DNA of 64,000 bases from contig CM043699.1 in assembly GCA_023935145.1 (NCBI GenBank), positions 76,669,138-76,733,137 of the forward strand, given 5' to 3'. This DNA is from Bretschneidera sinensis. Its lineage: Eukaryota > Streptophyta > Magnoliopsida > Brassicales > Akaniaceae. The notes beneath the pieces were generated by a model. The model did no database searches and had not been told where the DNA came from. It saw nothing but the letters and a program-made list of their open reading frames with translations. Made by a program: the position numbers and the translations under genes. Position 1 is the stretch's first letter. Each line of letters starts with the position of its first letter. Positions 1-12,021 of the stretch are shown here, piece by piece.

Positions 1-699
1 AAAAAAAGAGTAGGTGAATGGTTTTATGCCAAAATAGAAAAGAAAAGAAAAGAGAAAAAAAAGAAGTGAATGATGGCAAAGAAAGAAGAAAAGAAAGGAA
101 AAGTGGTGACTTATCGAAGATATGCTCTTAAAAAAAAATAGTGATTTGTTGAAAGAAATGCTCAGAAAATGGTTGGAAGAGTTGGGTACAAAACTAAGAG
201 ATTAAGTTCTTTTACTTGTTGAATCCTTCCCGTTCTTTCTTAACCTTTACCTTAGCCTAACGTTACAAGCTTAGAAAAGACCTATTGATCCAATGTAGTG
301 TGATTTTTTCTACAATAGTGGAGAGTGATTTGAAAAGTAAGCCTATGGAGCTTGTTTATGTGATGGATGTCACACAATTTGTTATGTTTCTAGAGGCCAA
401 GACTTGTATTCATGAATGTTATGCATAAAATCATCCGGGTGTTCGGATTAATGGTTTGTGGTAAGATGGATGTTAAGAGTCAATAACGATATTAAGATTG
501 ATGTTTGGATTACTTTTGGATTTGGGTGAAATTTAATGATTCTTTGTGCCGTGTGTTATGTGCAATTTTCGAGACAAAATGTGAATTACTCTTAGTTAAC
601 ACTAATATTGCTTTTCATTTACTTTGATTCCCACCGTAGAATTCATCTCTTGTTTTCGCTTGAATTGCTAGGGACTAGCAATAAGCTAGTTAGGGGTTA
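1..699 (+). mobile_element. Athila copy 1, 3' internal non-coding segment
   Basis: This is the 3' untranslated part of a forward Athila-type Ty3/gypsy element whose 5' LTR and coding part lie left of the window. It begins with a purine-rich AAAGAAAAG-type tract. It then follows the same sequence seen reversed in copies 2 and 5 (6145-6640 and 62774-63300) and forward in copy 3 (18000-18604). It holds no credible ORF. It ends in the conserved purine block that abuts the LTR at 700. The element sits inside Copia copy 1, because Copia integrase sequence starts immediately after the LTR. Confidence 0.85.
690..699 (+). other. Polypurine tract of Athila copy 1
   Basis: A G-rich block (core TTAGGGGTTA) directly precedes the LTR start TGATGAGAG. 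The equivalent blocks in copies 2, 3 and 5 are core AGTTGGGGGTT or close variants. By position this is the plus-strand priming site of reverse transcription. A small palindrome-like CTAGCAATAAGCTAG lies just upstream and is conserved in all copies. Confidence 0.7.
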
Positions 700-2051
700 T
701 GATGAGAGCTATAAAATGCATCTTAATCATACTTATTTGTTAGCACTTTAGGGTTGATTTAGGTTTTAATTGCATTTTTATTCATTAACAACTCTAAAGT
801 GGTATTCTTGGAACATTAACTTATTTCTTGCATTTTCAGGTATCTTGAGTTAAAAAAGATGGAAAAAGCATTCGGTGCTTGAAGCAAGATGATTCAATGC
901 ATACCAAAGTGGAGCCATGGCTGCGGAAAGATAAAACAAAGAAGATCTCTACAAATCAGGTCAAGGCACACCCTGGATGGAGCTGGGGAGCACCCTTCAG
1001 AAAGAAGACCAAAAGAAGCCTCAAAGATCCAACAGGTCAAGGTGCACCTTGGATCAAGCTGAGGTGCACCTTGAAGGGCTGAGGTGCACCCTGGAGAAGC
1101 TGAGACACACCCCACCGCACACACAAGAAACTTGATAAAAGCCAAGCTGCAGCGCGACTAAGTCCAAGGTGCAGCGCGCGCACAGACCCTGTTCTCCGAG
1201 TTAGACCCTAATTAGGTCTTTAATGATTTGTTCAAACCTTAAAGCACCCTTAGGCCTTGTACACTATAAATAGACCACTTAGGGTTTGTAATTAGGCATT
1301 CAAAAACCTGAAAAACTCAATGAAGCAGCAACTTTTCCTCCATCGAAGTGTGCAACCATGAGCCCCATGGCTAACTAATCTCCAAGCAAGGTGAAGGGAT
1401 GAATCCCTAGGTGTAGTTGTTTCTATTTCCCTTACTTGATTCAGTTGTAATAGAGCTTTAGCGTTCAAACATTGTTATGATTTAATTTTTAATCTAATTA
1501 TAAGATTTCATCTAATCCGGTGATTGTATCTTTCTCTTTGATATAAATTTAGTCATGCTTTCCTTATGTCAAGATTATTTGGGTATGATTGAGTCCGGTA
1601 GATCTAGCCTTTAGGTTTGTCCATTACTGCAATATTGTCATCAAGATATATTGTCTTTTCTTGATAAACTTATAGGATAGATCTTGTGTGCATGAATTGA
1701 AAATAAAAAATATTTCATAACAATCAAATTAGGGCTTATACACGTTCTCATTGAATATTTACCAATTGCCTGTTTGGGAAGTGAAACGTGCAATCGAGAT
1801 AAAAACAACTGAATCAAGTTAGGATTAGGCAACGAACCTAGGGAGGATTCCCAGATCCTTGTTGTTCCCCTATTATATTTCACAATCTACTCTACACAAT
1901 TGTTTCACTATCAATTTCAGATTCTCTTACTCATTTGGATTTATCGTTTTGGATTAAAGTTTATCCCTTCCTTTGTAGTTAACTTGTTTCCCTGTGGAAT
2001 CGACACCCCAAAGTTGTGCTACAACAACCACGTATGTTTTGGGCATAATCA
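700..2051 (+). repeat. Athila copy 1, 3' LTR
   Basis: The LTR runs from TGATGAGAG to GCATAATCA (TG...CA), 1352 bp. It has a TATA-like CTATAAATA at 1264-1272. At 960-1190 it has a GC-rich island with several imperfect copies of the palindrome GGTGCACC. After 2051 the sequence changes abruptly to Copia integrase (AAAGCCCTAG...), matching Copia copy 2 at about 26186. The flanking AAAGC is therefore expected as the target duplication at the off-window 5' end. Small ORFs here on either strand are not conserved in the other LTR copies. Confidence 0.9.
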
Positions 2052-3951
2052 AAAGCCCTAGAGGGTGATCTATTAACCAAATATGCAGCAGTAGCCACAG
2101 CTTCCCCCAAAAATATTTTGGTAAACCGGACCCAATTAACATGCACCTAACCTTTTCCATAAGTGTTCTATTCATCCTCTCAGCAACTCCATTTTACTGA
2201 GCTATTTTCACAACCGTTCTATGTCTTAAAATCCCATTTAACTCATAGAATTTATAAAAATCCTTATTAAAAAATTCTAACCCATTATTGGTTCTTAATA
2301 CCTTAACTACCCTGTCCTTTTGAGTCTCTAACAACTTTTTCCACACCACAAATTTATTCAAAGCATCTGATTTATTTTTAAGCAAATAAACCCAAACTTT
2401 TCTAGAATAATCAACAATTAAAGATAAAAAGTAAACATTACCTCCCTGTGTTGGTGTTCTTGCTAGTCCTCAAAGGTCTACATGAATGTAGTCAAGAATG
2501 CCTTTAGACTTGTGCACTCCGGTGTTGAAGCAGACCTGGTGTTACTTCCCAAGAACACAACACTTGCAGAAATCGAGTTTCTCTACTTTGTCACCACTAA
2601 GTAGACCATCCTTGTTGAGAACTTGCAAACCCTTTTCGCTAATATGTCCTAAGCGATTGTGCCAAAGAACCACCTTATCCATCTCAGCCATCAAGCTTGC
2701 TTCTTGATCCTTGATTTTTATTTCTCTGATCATCTCATAGAGACCATCCTTTATTGCTGCTTTGATCACTATCAAAGATCCTTTGGTTACCTTGATCTTT
2801 TCTCCCACTGCTTAGTATGTGTATGCCATGAAATCTAGTTGCCCCAATGAGATCAAGTTTCTTCTCAAATCTGGAAGATACCTCATATTCTGCTGTAGCC
2901 TTGTGACTTCATCAAACATCCTCAATTGGATGTCTTCTATCCCCCTCACTTAGCAAGAAGTATCATTCCCCAAGAAAACCTTTCCATCATTGGTTTCCTT
3001 GAAATTCTTGAACCAATCCCTGTGAGAGCACATGTGGTAAGTGCACCCAGAATCCAAGATCCATTTCTCGCTGCCTTGCCTCCTGCTCACATTTGAGCAC
3101 ACAACAAGAACATCATCTTGCTATTCTCCCTTCACAACCGAAGCCTTTCCATTTTTGGTATGGCTTCTTCCTCTCTCTTCCCTCATCATCTTGTTGCAAT
3201 CTTTCTTAAAATGACCCTCCTTGTTGCAGTAGAAGCATCGCCTTCCTTTAAACTTTGGTTTGGAATGCGATCTCCCATGGCTCTACCCTCTACCCTTTGA
3301 TTTCTCCCGGTAGTTGCCATGGATGCTACTGCCATACTGAGTTGCTGGCCTTCCTCTAACGAACATCCTTTCTCCACTTGATGCTTCCCTCATCTTGGTT
3401 TTGAAATCATGAGCCCTTATAGCATTGATCACAATTTCCTTGGTTAGTGTATCTCTTCCATATTCAATCGCATTAATCGAACTTTCAAAATAATCAGGAA
3501 GAGAATTCAATAACATAACAGCTAATTGTTCATCCGGAAATGTTATACTACAACTAGCCAAATCTTGAACTAGTTTATTAAACACATCAAGATTATCTTG
3601 CAACTCTTTATTAGGATCCATTTTAAAAGTAAAGATTCGTTTAAGAAGATATATCTTATTAGGGAGAGTTTTGGTAAGAAACAACTCATCTAGTTTCTTC
3701 CATATGACAACTGGATCTTCCAAGTCTCCACACTCCCTTGTGACACTATCCGAGATGTGCAAAAAAATGGTACTATACGCCATCTTCTTCATCTCAATCC
3801 GCTGGACTTCCGTGATACTTGCTGGATAAGTGTCATCTTCTCCAATAGCCAAATCCACCTTCTATTGCATAAGAACAGCCTTGGTTTTTCGCTTCCAAAG
3901 GGCAAAGTCTCCCTTTCCATCAAACTTCTCAACAATGAAGTTCGAACCCAT
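2052..3951 (-). pseudogene. Copia copy 1 gag-protease-integrase remnant
   Basis: Reading leftward from ATG at 3949-3951: a UBN2-type gag, a CCHC zinc knuckle CFYCNKEGHFKKDC (about 3199-3240), an aspartic protease with WILDSG (about 3045-3062), the pre-integrase HHCC region (WHNRLGHISEKG and FCKCC, about 2550-2680) and part of the integrase core. In-frame stops interrupt it: TAG after codon 29 of gag, one before the protease, one in the pre-integrase domain and one in DLWG of the core. The second catalytic aspartate (TDNG in copy 2) reads TNNG. The end at 2052 is the Athila 1 insertion point, not a natural end. It is non-functional, but it keeps the protease motif that copy 2 has lost. Confidence 0.88.
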
Positions 3952-4180
3952 CTTGCGGAGAAAATCTCAGATTTATGGAGCACCCACAATTGTTTTCCAA
4001 CTTCTTCTAAATCTCAAGAACACGATCAAAGATTGATCTCAATACCGTTCTTGAACTCTCAAGAAAACGATCAGATCTTGATCTCTACTCCGTTCTTGAA
4101 TCACCCAAGAAGCTGACCTTTGATTCTTGGAGTCTTGCTCCGATACCTTCTGTTCTAGCTCCAATACCCACTCACCAAAG

Positions 4181-4192
4181 CTTTGATACCAC
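4181..4192 (-). other. Copia copy 1 primer binding site (tRNA-iMet type)
   Basis: The reverse strand reads GTGGTATCAAAG immediately after the 5' LTR, close to the plant initiator-Met site TGGTATCAGAGC. It fixes the LTR border at 4193 and the element's minus orientation. Confidence 0.8.
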
Positions 4193-4702
4193 TGTTGGAA
4201 ATCACCCTCAAGATGCCCAGGTGGAGATATTCCAAACACCCAAGTCTAGAATGACTTGTAAAGAACAGAAACAACAATCAAAGCAAAGAAAGAACACAAG
4301 CAATTTGTTATCGAGGTTCGGCAATGTGCCTACATCCCCGTGAGTTCCTCCGAGCCCTCTGCACTAAATCAATGAGTTCTTACAAGTTACAACAACACCT
4401 CTTCAAGAAACCTCTAGTTCTTGAAGAACGAAAGAAGAGAAAAAGAAAGTGATAAGGACTTGAGTTACCCTGGAATTTTCCCTAAGAAAATTCCACTTAC
4501 AAAGCCCTTGAATCCCCAATCTATACTACTCTCTCTCTAAACAACCAGCCTCTCTACAATGAGTCTCTCTTGTGTTTGTGTCTTTGCCCTCTTACACTTG
4601 ATCTCACATATGATGATGTTATGACTCACTTGTTGTTGTGATTGAAGCTAGGTGACCCTTTATATAGTGCACCACTTCTTGAACCAATCTTGAAGTCAAT
4701 CT
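4193..4702 (-). repeat. Copia copy 1, 5' LTR, U5-side piece
   Basis: It starts TGTTGGAAATCACC on the plus strand (the reverse complement of the LTR's 3' end) and matches 23440 and 28418. A TATA box, CTATATAAAGG on the minus strand, lies at 4657-4667. The LTR is cut at 4702 by Athila copy 2 and resumes at 11083 after a 5-bp target duplication. The two pieces total 831 bp, against 832 and 844 bp for the copy 2 LTRs. Confidence 0.92.
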
Positions 4703-6144
4703 TGATTACGCCCAAAACATAACGCGGTTATTGTAGTACAGTTTTGGGGTATCGATTCCACAGGGAAAGAAGTTAAGTACAACAGAAGGTGTAAACCTCA
4801 ACACAAACGATAAAAGATTAAAAGAATCTGAGTTGTTTGAGAAAAAGGGTAATTGTGCAAATAAGTTTAAAATAAAAATGACAAGGTTCCGAAAATCCTT
4901 CCTAGGTTCGTTGCTCTAATCCTAACTTGATTCAGTTGTTTTTATCTCGATTGCAAGTTTCACATCCCAAACAGGCAATCAAAAAATATTCAATTAAAGC
5001 GCATTTATAAATCCTAATGTAATTGATATGAAATCTTCTTTACTTTCAAGCACACATGACCTAACTTATAAATTATCAAGAGGCGACGATATATCTAAAC
5101 GATGATACTGCAGCAATGGACAAATCTATAAAAGAGATCTACAGGACTCAATCACACCCAAACAGGTATACATAAGGAAAGCCTGACTGAACTTATATGG
5201 AAAAGAAGCATGCAATCACTGGAGTTATAATAAATCTACTAATTAAATTAAAGAATAAAACATAACAATATTTAATGAAAATAATTCCAACTACAACCGA
5301 ATCAAATAAAGGAAAAATAAGAACAACTACACCTAGGGATTCATCCCTTCGCCTTGCTTGAAGACTAGCCGGTCATGGGGCTCATGCATCCTCGAGTTGC
5401 CTCCGGCCTCTCGACGATCATCTCTCCCGACCTTCAAACTATAAACTTCGAGTTCCTCCTAAAGGCCCTCTGGATTACTCCTAAAGGCCCTCTGGATTCA
5501 TCCCCGATTCATTTCCAAAGCTAAAGCGGAGTGGGTCTTATATAGGAAAATACCAAGAGTACAATGTGTTTTCCATCCGATGTGGGATGTGAGATATAGA
5601 AATATGTTTTCCAACCGATGTGGGATGTGGGATTTAAGCCCAAAGTCACGCTGAAATCCCGCACAGCCTGACCTTTGTCTACTAAAACTGCCATAACTTT
5701 CTCTAGAAAAATCCGTTTGACGTACCGTAAAATTCTCCAAAAAATAGAATTTCAGACGTTTCTATGGATATATGGTTCATCTTCTGGTTCTTCTTGTATC
5801 AATACAGTTTAATTTTCAAAGATGATTGATCTGTACGGGCAATTCTGGCAATTTAGTGAAACTCCTTTCCAGTGCGGGCAGCAGTTGTTGCTTTTTTAAG
5901 CCCTCCATCTTGTCCTTTCGGAAGCATTCCTTCACTCCAGTATGCCTCGAGTCTTTGTGCTTCAAGCAATGATAACTTTTCCTCCTCTTTTGAACTCAAA
6001 GTACCTGAAAATGCACTGAAATAAGTTAGTGGTCCAATAAAATCACTTTAGAGTTATTAATATGTAAAAGCGCAATAAAGACCGAGATCAATCATAAAAT
6101 GCTAACAATTAACCACTGTTGAGTGCATTTTATGACTCTCATCA
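4703..6144 (-). repeat. Athila copy 2, 3' LTR
   Basis: 1442 bp, plus-strand TGATTACGCC to GACTCTCATCA. A TATA-like CTATATAAG (minus strand) lies at 5537-5545. It is longer than the partner LTR because of a short direct duplication of CCTAAAGGCCCTCTGG at 5457-5500 and a stretch near 5408-5430 (TCTCGACGATCATC) missing in the partner. The polypurine tract follows at 6145-6160. Confidence 0.92.
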
Positions 6145-7811
6145 CAACCCCCAACTAGCTTATTGCTAGTCCCTAGCAATTCAAGCAAAAACAAGAGATG
6201 AATTCTACGGTAGGAGTCTAAGTAAGTGAAAAGCAATATTAGTGTTAACCAAGAGTAATTCACATTTTGTCTCAAAAATTTAACATAACACACAGCATAT
6301 AGAATCATTAAATTTCACTCAAATCCAAAAATAATTCAAACATCAATCTTAAAATCGTTATTGACTCTTAACATCCGTCTTACCACAATCCATTAATCTG
6401 AACATCCGGATGATTTTATGCATAACATTCATGAATACAAATCTTGGTCTCTAAAAACATAATAAATAGCATGACGTCAATCACAAAAACAAGCTCCATA
6501 TGCTTACATTTCAAACCACTCTCCACTATTGTAGAAAAATCACACTACATTGGATCAAAAGGTCTTTAATAAGCTTATAACGTTAGGCTAAGGAAGAATG
6601 GGAAAGATTCACAAGTAAAAGAACTCAATCTCTTAGCTTTAAACACAATCACTTTAAGCACTTGATAACCTTTACTTCCACACCCAACTCTTTCAACCAT
6701 TTTTCGAGCATTTCTTTCAACAAATCACCATTTTTTTCTTTTCTTTTTCTTTCTTTCTTCTTTCTTTGCCATAATTCATTTTTTTTTTTTATTTTGGCAC
6801 ATAACCATTCACCTTATTTTTCATCATTTTTTTTCTTATCTTCCACAACCCCCAACTTATCTCCTTTAATGTACTTGGGTTGTGGTAGTAATATTTTTTT
6901 CATATTTCCACCCTTACTCCTTTTAAGTGCTTCTTACAACATGTGAATAGCTAAGTTCTTTTAAGAGAGAGGTAAGGATAAAATATTCTCTTTAGGCTCA
7001 TAAGGGTGAGTGAATGGGTTTTTGAAAGAAACCAGGCTCAACTTCTTTTTCAAGAAAAAGTCTCAAATAGGTGACTAGTGATATATATCGCAAGGGTAAG
7101 TTTGAAAGGCTCAACCGGTTCAAAGATGGCCTATATCATATCCTAAGTAATGTGCATTCTAGGAATTCGCCTCAAGTGGTTATCAGGTAAGCTCTAGAGC
7201 TTGTCGAGACCGCAAAAATATTCATAAAATAATCACACATAAAACTTTTCTAGATGTTATAGTCTAATCATACAATCTTACCATAAACTAGAGTCTCTAA
7301 CCAAATGAAGATTGATGCTTAAATTAATTTCAAACTGAAGCAAGATTTAACTTCTTCTACATGCTATCTGCTATCTCAATTATACTCATATCATTGACAT
7401 GTAAATTGACTCTAAGGCTAACACAAAGTATGCTAAACAAAAACAAAGATGGCACTAAGCAGTTCAATGATATGCAATAAACCAAGCAGTTCAATGGAAA
7501 AAGAAATAAAGAATATTGAAACAAAGAGATGCATTTCCTCCACCCCCAACTTAAAAATTGCATTGACTTCAATGTAAAAGAAAGAGTAAAAGAGACTCCC
7601 CTTGTAGCCAAAGGTGCACAGAAGCTGAAAATTGTGCTCCACCATTTGAATTGTTTCATATATTTGTCCATGAAAAATAAATACTAAAGTAAAACTGGAA
7701 AACAACAAAATAATAATAATAAAAGAAATATGAAAAAACAATAAAAATAAAAGGATACGTTGTGGGCTGCCTCCCACAAGCACTAAGTTTTACGTCTTCA
7801 GCCAGACGCTC
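6145..7811 (-). mobile_element. Athila copy 2, 3' non-coding internal region
   Basis: No gene here. The part next to the LTR is the conserved Athila 3' region, with a polypurine tract (CTAGTTGGGGGTTG on the minus strand) at 6145-6158 and long pyrimidine runs at 6720-6850. Next to gag, at 7740-7811, is the conserved motif that follows pol in Athila elements (a GAAGACGTAAAACTTAG-like string, then GGGAGGCAGCCC, on the minus strand). Finding it directly after gag shows that pol is deleted. ORFs in the pyrimidine tracts are low-complexity artefacts. Confidence 0.8.
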
Positions 7812-9419
7812 TTATTCTCTCATCGAAAAGCATAGGTTGAATGCATCAGCCACTGCTGCACTGCCAAATTCGGTGCCTCTACGCTTTTGGGGGGCTTCAA
7901 GGATGTCATTAGTAACATCCGTAAATGCTGGCTCGATATATGCTTTGGTGAAAACATAGGTGAAGGTGGACTCTAATGGATTAAGGTGTTGGACCTTTTC
8001 CATGAACGAGTCCATCATGTATGCTTGTGCTTGATGGCTTTCAGCCACATCCTCTGATTTTTTCGTTGTTGGGATGTGTACTGACTTAGCCCTCAGTGTC
8101 TCAATGGCATTCACCTTCTTCAAATTCTTTTGTGCTAGGTGCTGACCATGGGGTGTGGACTGAGCTTGAGCAGGGAACTTACCTCGCTCAGTCACACTCA
8201 AGTAGCTCATCAACTTGGACACTTGGCTCCTAGTTTCTTTACCCTCTTCCATCACCTGTGTAATTAGTGCCTTAAACCTTTGGTTTGTTCTGCCTTGTGC
8301 CTCTATAAAAGCCTGTAAGGTGTCTTCTAGAGAGTTCCTAGAGGCCGAGGGTGCGTGATAAGGTGCAGGGGATGATCGAGGGGGCTGTGCATGCTGGTTT
8401 TCAGATTTCCAGCTGAAGTTGGGGTGATTTCGCCACCCTGGGTTATAAGTGTTAGAGAAAGGTGCAGGAGGCCTCTTGTACATGCCTAAGGCATTACATT
8501 GTTCCTCATACGCCCCTCTCATATCAAAAAATGTGGGGCACTCTTTGGCGAGATGATCTACCTTGCCACACACAAAGCACGGCTCTAAAGACTCGGCATG
8601 ATTAGCCACATGTGTTTTCTTTGAGCCCTTAGTTTTAAATGCATCACACTCTCTAGTGAGCATCTCGACCTTGGCTCTAAGGTTATCCTCTTCCCTAAGA
8701 TGGTAAATTCCACCACTATTTGGGTGCCCTATAGGTCGTGACCTATTTGTGCTTTCAGTAGCACTAGGTCCAGTCCAAGTGTGAGCTTTTTCAGCAAGCT
8801 CATTGAGGTACTCTATGGCCTCATCAGGATCTTTCTCTAAAAACTCACCATTACACATCATCTCTACAAATTGGCGCTCTCTATATGTAAGTCCCTCATA
8901 AAAATAGCTCACTAAGCGCCAACTCTCATACCCATGTTGAGGGCACATACTTAATAACTCTTTAAATCTCTCCCAAGACTAATACAAAGTCTCGCTGTCC
9001 TTTTGTGCAAAAATGGAGATTTGCCTTTTTAAAGCATTGGTCTTATGTTGGGGAAAGTATTTGTTAAAAAAAATCCAAGTCATCTCAGTCCATAACCCAA
9101 TAGATCATGGTCTAAGTGAGTATAGCCAACTCTTAGCTCTATCCTTCAAAGCGAAAGGAAAGAACTTAAGCCTCACAATGTCATCGATTTCGTCTTGACT
9201 ATGAAAAGTTGTGACTACTTCCTCAAACTCTCTAATGTGCACATATGGGTTTTCATTATCCAAGCCATGAAATGTAGGGAGTAAATGTATCATCCCTGTT
9301 TTAAACTCTAATGGGCGAGTATTGGCTGGAAATATGATGCATGATGGTGTGGTTGTGCGTGTAGGGTTGAGGTAATCCTGAAGTGTCCTAGCAACATTCT
9401 CATTATAGTTATCGGCCAT
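7812..9419 (-). pseudogene. Athila copy 2 gag, nearly intact
   Basis: 536 codons from the ATG at 9417-9419 to a stop at 7812-7814. There are two in-frame stops and no frameshift: TGA for an arginine just after WLYSLRP, and TAG for a glutamine in SETLY-Q. Both fit C-to-T change. The order is a Retrotrans_gag capsid domain (LLPTFHGLDNENPYVHIREF and FFPFALKDRAKSWLYSL), a helical region, one CCHC knuckle CFVCGKVDHLAKEC, and a long low-complexity tail. An upstream frame in copies 3 and 4 suggests that the authentic start lies about 45 codons further upstream; here that stretch has a stop and an apparent 1-bp deletion. The last 60 or so residues lack a recognisable domain and run up to the post-pol motif. 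Capsid function is inferred from the family. Confidence 0.9.
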
Positions 9420-9685
9420 GTTAACAAAATCCTCTAGATTCTCACTTGGATTTTCTCTATGGGTTTATCTAGACGAGGTTTCACTATCAGACTCGGAAGG
9501 AGAGGGTAATTCTAGCTCAGGTCCTCTAATGAATCTACCTCGCAGATCTCTTGTCTAAGCATGCACCAAATGAATCAGAGAGGAAATAAAATAAATAAAA
9601 CAAGATTTTTTTTTTTACCGTCACACTCAAAGTTGACAAGCTTTCTTGTACTTAAGTGCGTTTCCCCAGTAACGGTGCTAAAATT
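9420..9685 (-). other. Athila copy 2 leader and primer binding site
   Basis: A 266-bp leader between the 5' LTR and gag. The PBS is at 9663-9680 (minus strand TAGCACCGTTACTGGGGA), a degenerate match to the tRNA-Asp site TGGCGCCGTTGCCGGGGA used by Athila elements. A short T-run lies at 9606-9618. In-frame coding upstream of gag's second Met is broken here. Confidence 0.8.
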
Positions 9686-11077
9686 TGATTACGCCTGAAA
9701 CATAACGCGGTTATTGTAGTACAGTTTTGGGGTGTCGATTCCACAGAGAAACAAGTTAAGTACAACAGAAGGTGTAAACCTCAATACAAACGATAAAAGA
9801 TTAAAAGAATCTGAGTTGTTTGAGAAAAAGGGTAATTGGGTAAATAAGTTTAAAATAAAAATGACAAGGTTCCGGAAATCCTCCCTAGGTTCGTTGCTCT
9901 AATCCTAACTTGATTCAGTTGTTTTTATCTCGATTGCAAGTTTCACATCCCAAACAGGCAATCGGAAAATATTTAATTAAAGCGCATTTATAAATCCTAA
10001 TGTAATTGTTATGAAATCTTCTTCACTTTCAAGCACACATGACCTAACTTATAAATTATCAAGAGGCGACGATATATCTAAACGACGATACCGCAGCAAT
10101 GGACAAATCTATAAAAGAGATCTACCGGACTCAATCACACCCAAACAGGTACACATAAAAAAAGCCTGGCTGAACTTATATGGAAAAGAAGCATGCAACC
10201 ACCGGAGTTATAATAAATCTACTAATTAAATTAAAGAATAACAATATTTAATGAAAATAATTCCAACTACAACCGAATCAAATAAAGGAAAAATAAGAAC
10301 AACTACACCTAGGGATTCATCCCTTCACCTTGCTTGGAGACTAGCCGGTCATGGGGCTCATATGCCCTCGAGTTGCCTCCGACCTTCAAACTTTAAACTT
10401 CGGGTTCCTCCTAAAGGCCCTCTGGATTCATCCTCGATTCATTTCCAAAGCTAAAGTGGAGTGGGTCTTATATAGGCAAATACCAAGAGTGCAATGTGTT
10501 TTCCATCCGATGTGAGATGTGAGATATAGAAATATGTTTTCCAACCGATGTGGGATTTAAGCCCAAAATCACGCTGAAATCCCACACAGCCCGCACAGCC
10601 TGACCTTTGTCTACTAAAACTACCATAACGTTCTCTAGAAAAATCCGTTTGACGAACAGTAAAATTATCAAGAAAATAGACTTCCGGACCTTTCTAAGCA
10701 TATATGGCTCATCTCCTGGTTTTTCTTGTATCAATACATTTTAATTTTCAAAGATGATTGATCTGTACGGGCAATTCTGGCAATTTAGTGAAACTTCTTT
10801 CCAGTGTGGTCAGCAGTTGTTGCTCTTTTAAGCCCTCCATCTTGTCCTTTCGGAAGCATTCTTTCACTCCAGTATGCCTCGAGTCTTTGTGCTTCAAGCA
10901 ATGATAACTTTTCCTCCTCTTTTGAACTCAAAGTACCTGAAAATGCATTGAAATAAGTTAGTGGTCCAATAAAATCACTTTAGAGTTATTAATATGTAAA
11001 AGCGCAATAAAGACCGAGATCAATCATAAAATGCTAACAAGTAACCACTGTTAAGGTGCATTTTATGACTCTCATCA
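9686..11077 (-). repeat. Athila copy 2, 5' LTR
   Basis: 1392 bp, plus-strand TGATTACGCC to GACTCTCATCA, followed by target duplication AATCT at 11078-11082. TATA-like CTATATAAG (minus strand) lies at 10467-10475. The empty target site is visible in the Copia LTRs at about 23939 and 28915 (GAGTCAATCTC). Confidence 0.93.
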
Positions 11078-11082
11078 AATCT

Positions 11083-11403
11083 CAACCCTTAGATCTTGAG
11101 GACCAATCAATCATAGCCCTTCAACAAGTCTAAGTGATCCTGTGCGTTTTAATCAAGCCCCATGCCCTAGGAGAAGATTGTTGACAATTGCCTTCAGGTG
11201 TGCCTTCAAGCCGCGACTTGGAAGGTGGGAGAGTTATTGCCACTCTGGAGGCCGTGGCTTGGGTTGCTTGTGCCGTGGTGCACACACCTTGAGCCCAACA
11301 CACATGGTGGTTGTGATTTCCTGGACTTTCTGTGGGCCGCAGCGCCCACCCATGACCTGATGCTGATTCCAACTCCTGTTTAATCCGTAGACAAATACCG
11401 ACA
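11083..11403 (-). repeat. Copia copy 1, 5' LTR, U3-side piece
   Basis: This continues the Copia LTR after the Athila 2 insertion and ends ...AAATACCGACA, the reverse complement of the LTR start TGTCGGTATTT. It includes a GC-rich variable block (11200-11360) with repeated CCGCGAC, GCCGTGGC and GTGCCGTGG motifs. Right flank TATTG is the presumed target duplication; its partner is off-window. Confidence 0.9.
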
Positions 11404-12021
11404 TATTGAAAACTACGAAATTTGAAGTGGAAATGAAATAATTTTGAAGAAAAATATGGAATGAGGTTAAGGAAAATATTTAGGAAAATTGATGGAAGAA
11501 AATATAATATTTTATATATTTTTTTAATTTTTAGAAATTTTTTTGGAAGGAAATCAAAATGAAAAATTTACTTTTAAGGGAAAATGGAAAAACTGTAATT
11601 ATGAAATAGCAGAATTGTAAATAAGGAATGACAAAACTGTAAATTTTGTATGCTGAAATGTGGGCGGCAGAATTATAAATAATTAATGGCAAAATTGTAA
11701 ATTTTAATCGATAGTAGAATCGTAAATAACTAATGGTAAAATTGTAAATTTAAAATCAATAGCAAAATTGTAAATACCGAATGGCAAAACGGTAAATAAA
11801 AAAAATCTCAAGCAACAAAATCAGTGTTCACATGAATGAAAGATTTTCTATTGTTTTGTAACCTGAACCGGCAGTGCGATGCTTCATGTGAATTTTTGTT
11901 GGTAAATGAATTTTTATAATTTAATATATTAATTAATAATAATGTAATATTTAAAAAAATTTTAGTTCCTTAAATAGTCTCTGAAGTCATTAGAGACTTT
12001 ATTTTTTTCCACATAAATCAG

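Larger units (their letters stand above)
4703..11077 (-). mobile_element. Athila copy 2, complete gag-only derivative
   Basis: A minus-strand Athila-type element of 6375 bp, bounded by two LTRs and the target duplication AATCT (4698-4702 and 11078-11082) inside the Copia 1 LTR. Internal order on the minus strand: PBS, leader, gag, then directly the conserved post-pol 3' region. Protease, RT, RNase H and integrase are absent. This matches the described class of non-autonomous LTR elements that carry only gag (TR-GAG type). The LTRs are closely similar; in the first 215 bp aligned by eye I count about ten differences. Confidence 0.93.
2052..11403 (-). mobile_element. Copia copy 1 (Ty1/copia, TNT1/Tork-like), interrupted, 3' part off-window
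   Basis: Minus-strand Copia element. Visible parts are integrase, protease and gag (2052-3951), leader and PBS (3952-4192) and the 5' LTR in two pieces (4193-4702 and 11083-11403). Its RT, RNase H and 3' LTR lie beyond Athila copy 1, left of the window. Athila copy 2 occupies 4703-11077 with target duplication AATCT. The right border TGTCGGTATTTG (reverse strand) abuts Tekay LTR sequence at 11404; the matching empty region is near 31493 in the Tekay 3' LTR. So Copia 1 is nested in Tekay 1. Confidence 0.9.

Noticed and set aside
879..1145. Overlapping ORFs on both strands in the Athila 1 LTR
   Set aside because: They lie in the GC-rich variable LTR island, are not conserved in other LTR copies and have no recognisable domain.
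6662..7783. Phe/Ser/Leu-rich ORFs in the Athila 2 3' region
   Set aside because: Translations of pyrimidine tracts in a conserved non-coding region; the same stretch in copies 1, 3 and 5 is not open.
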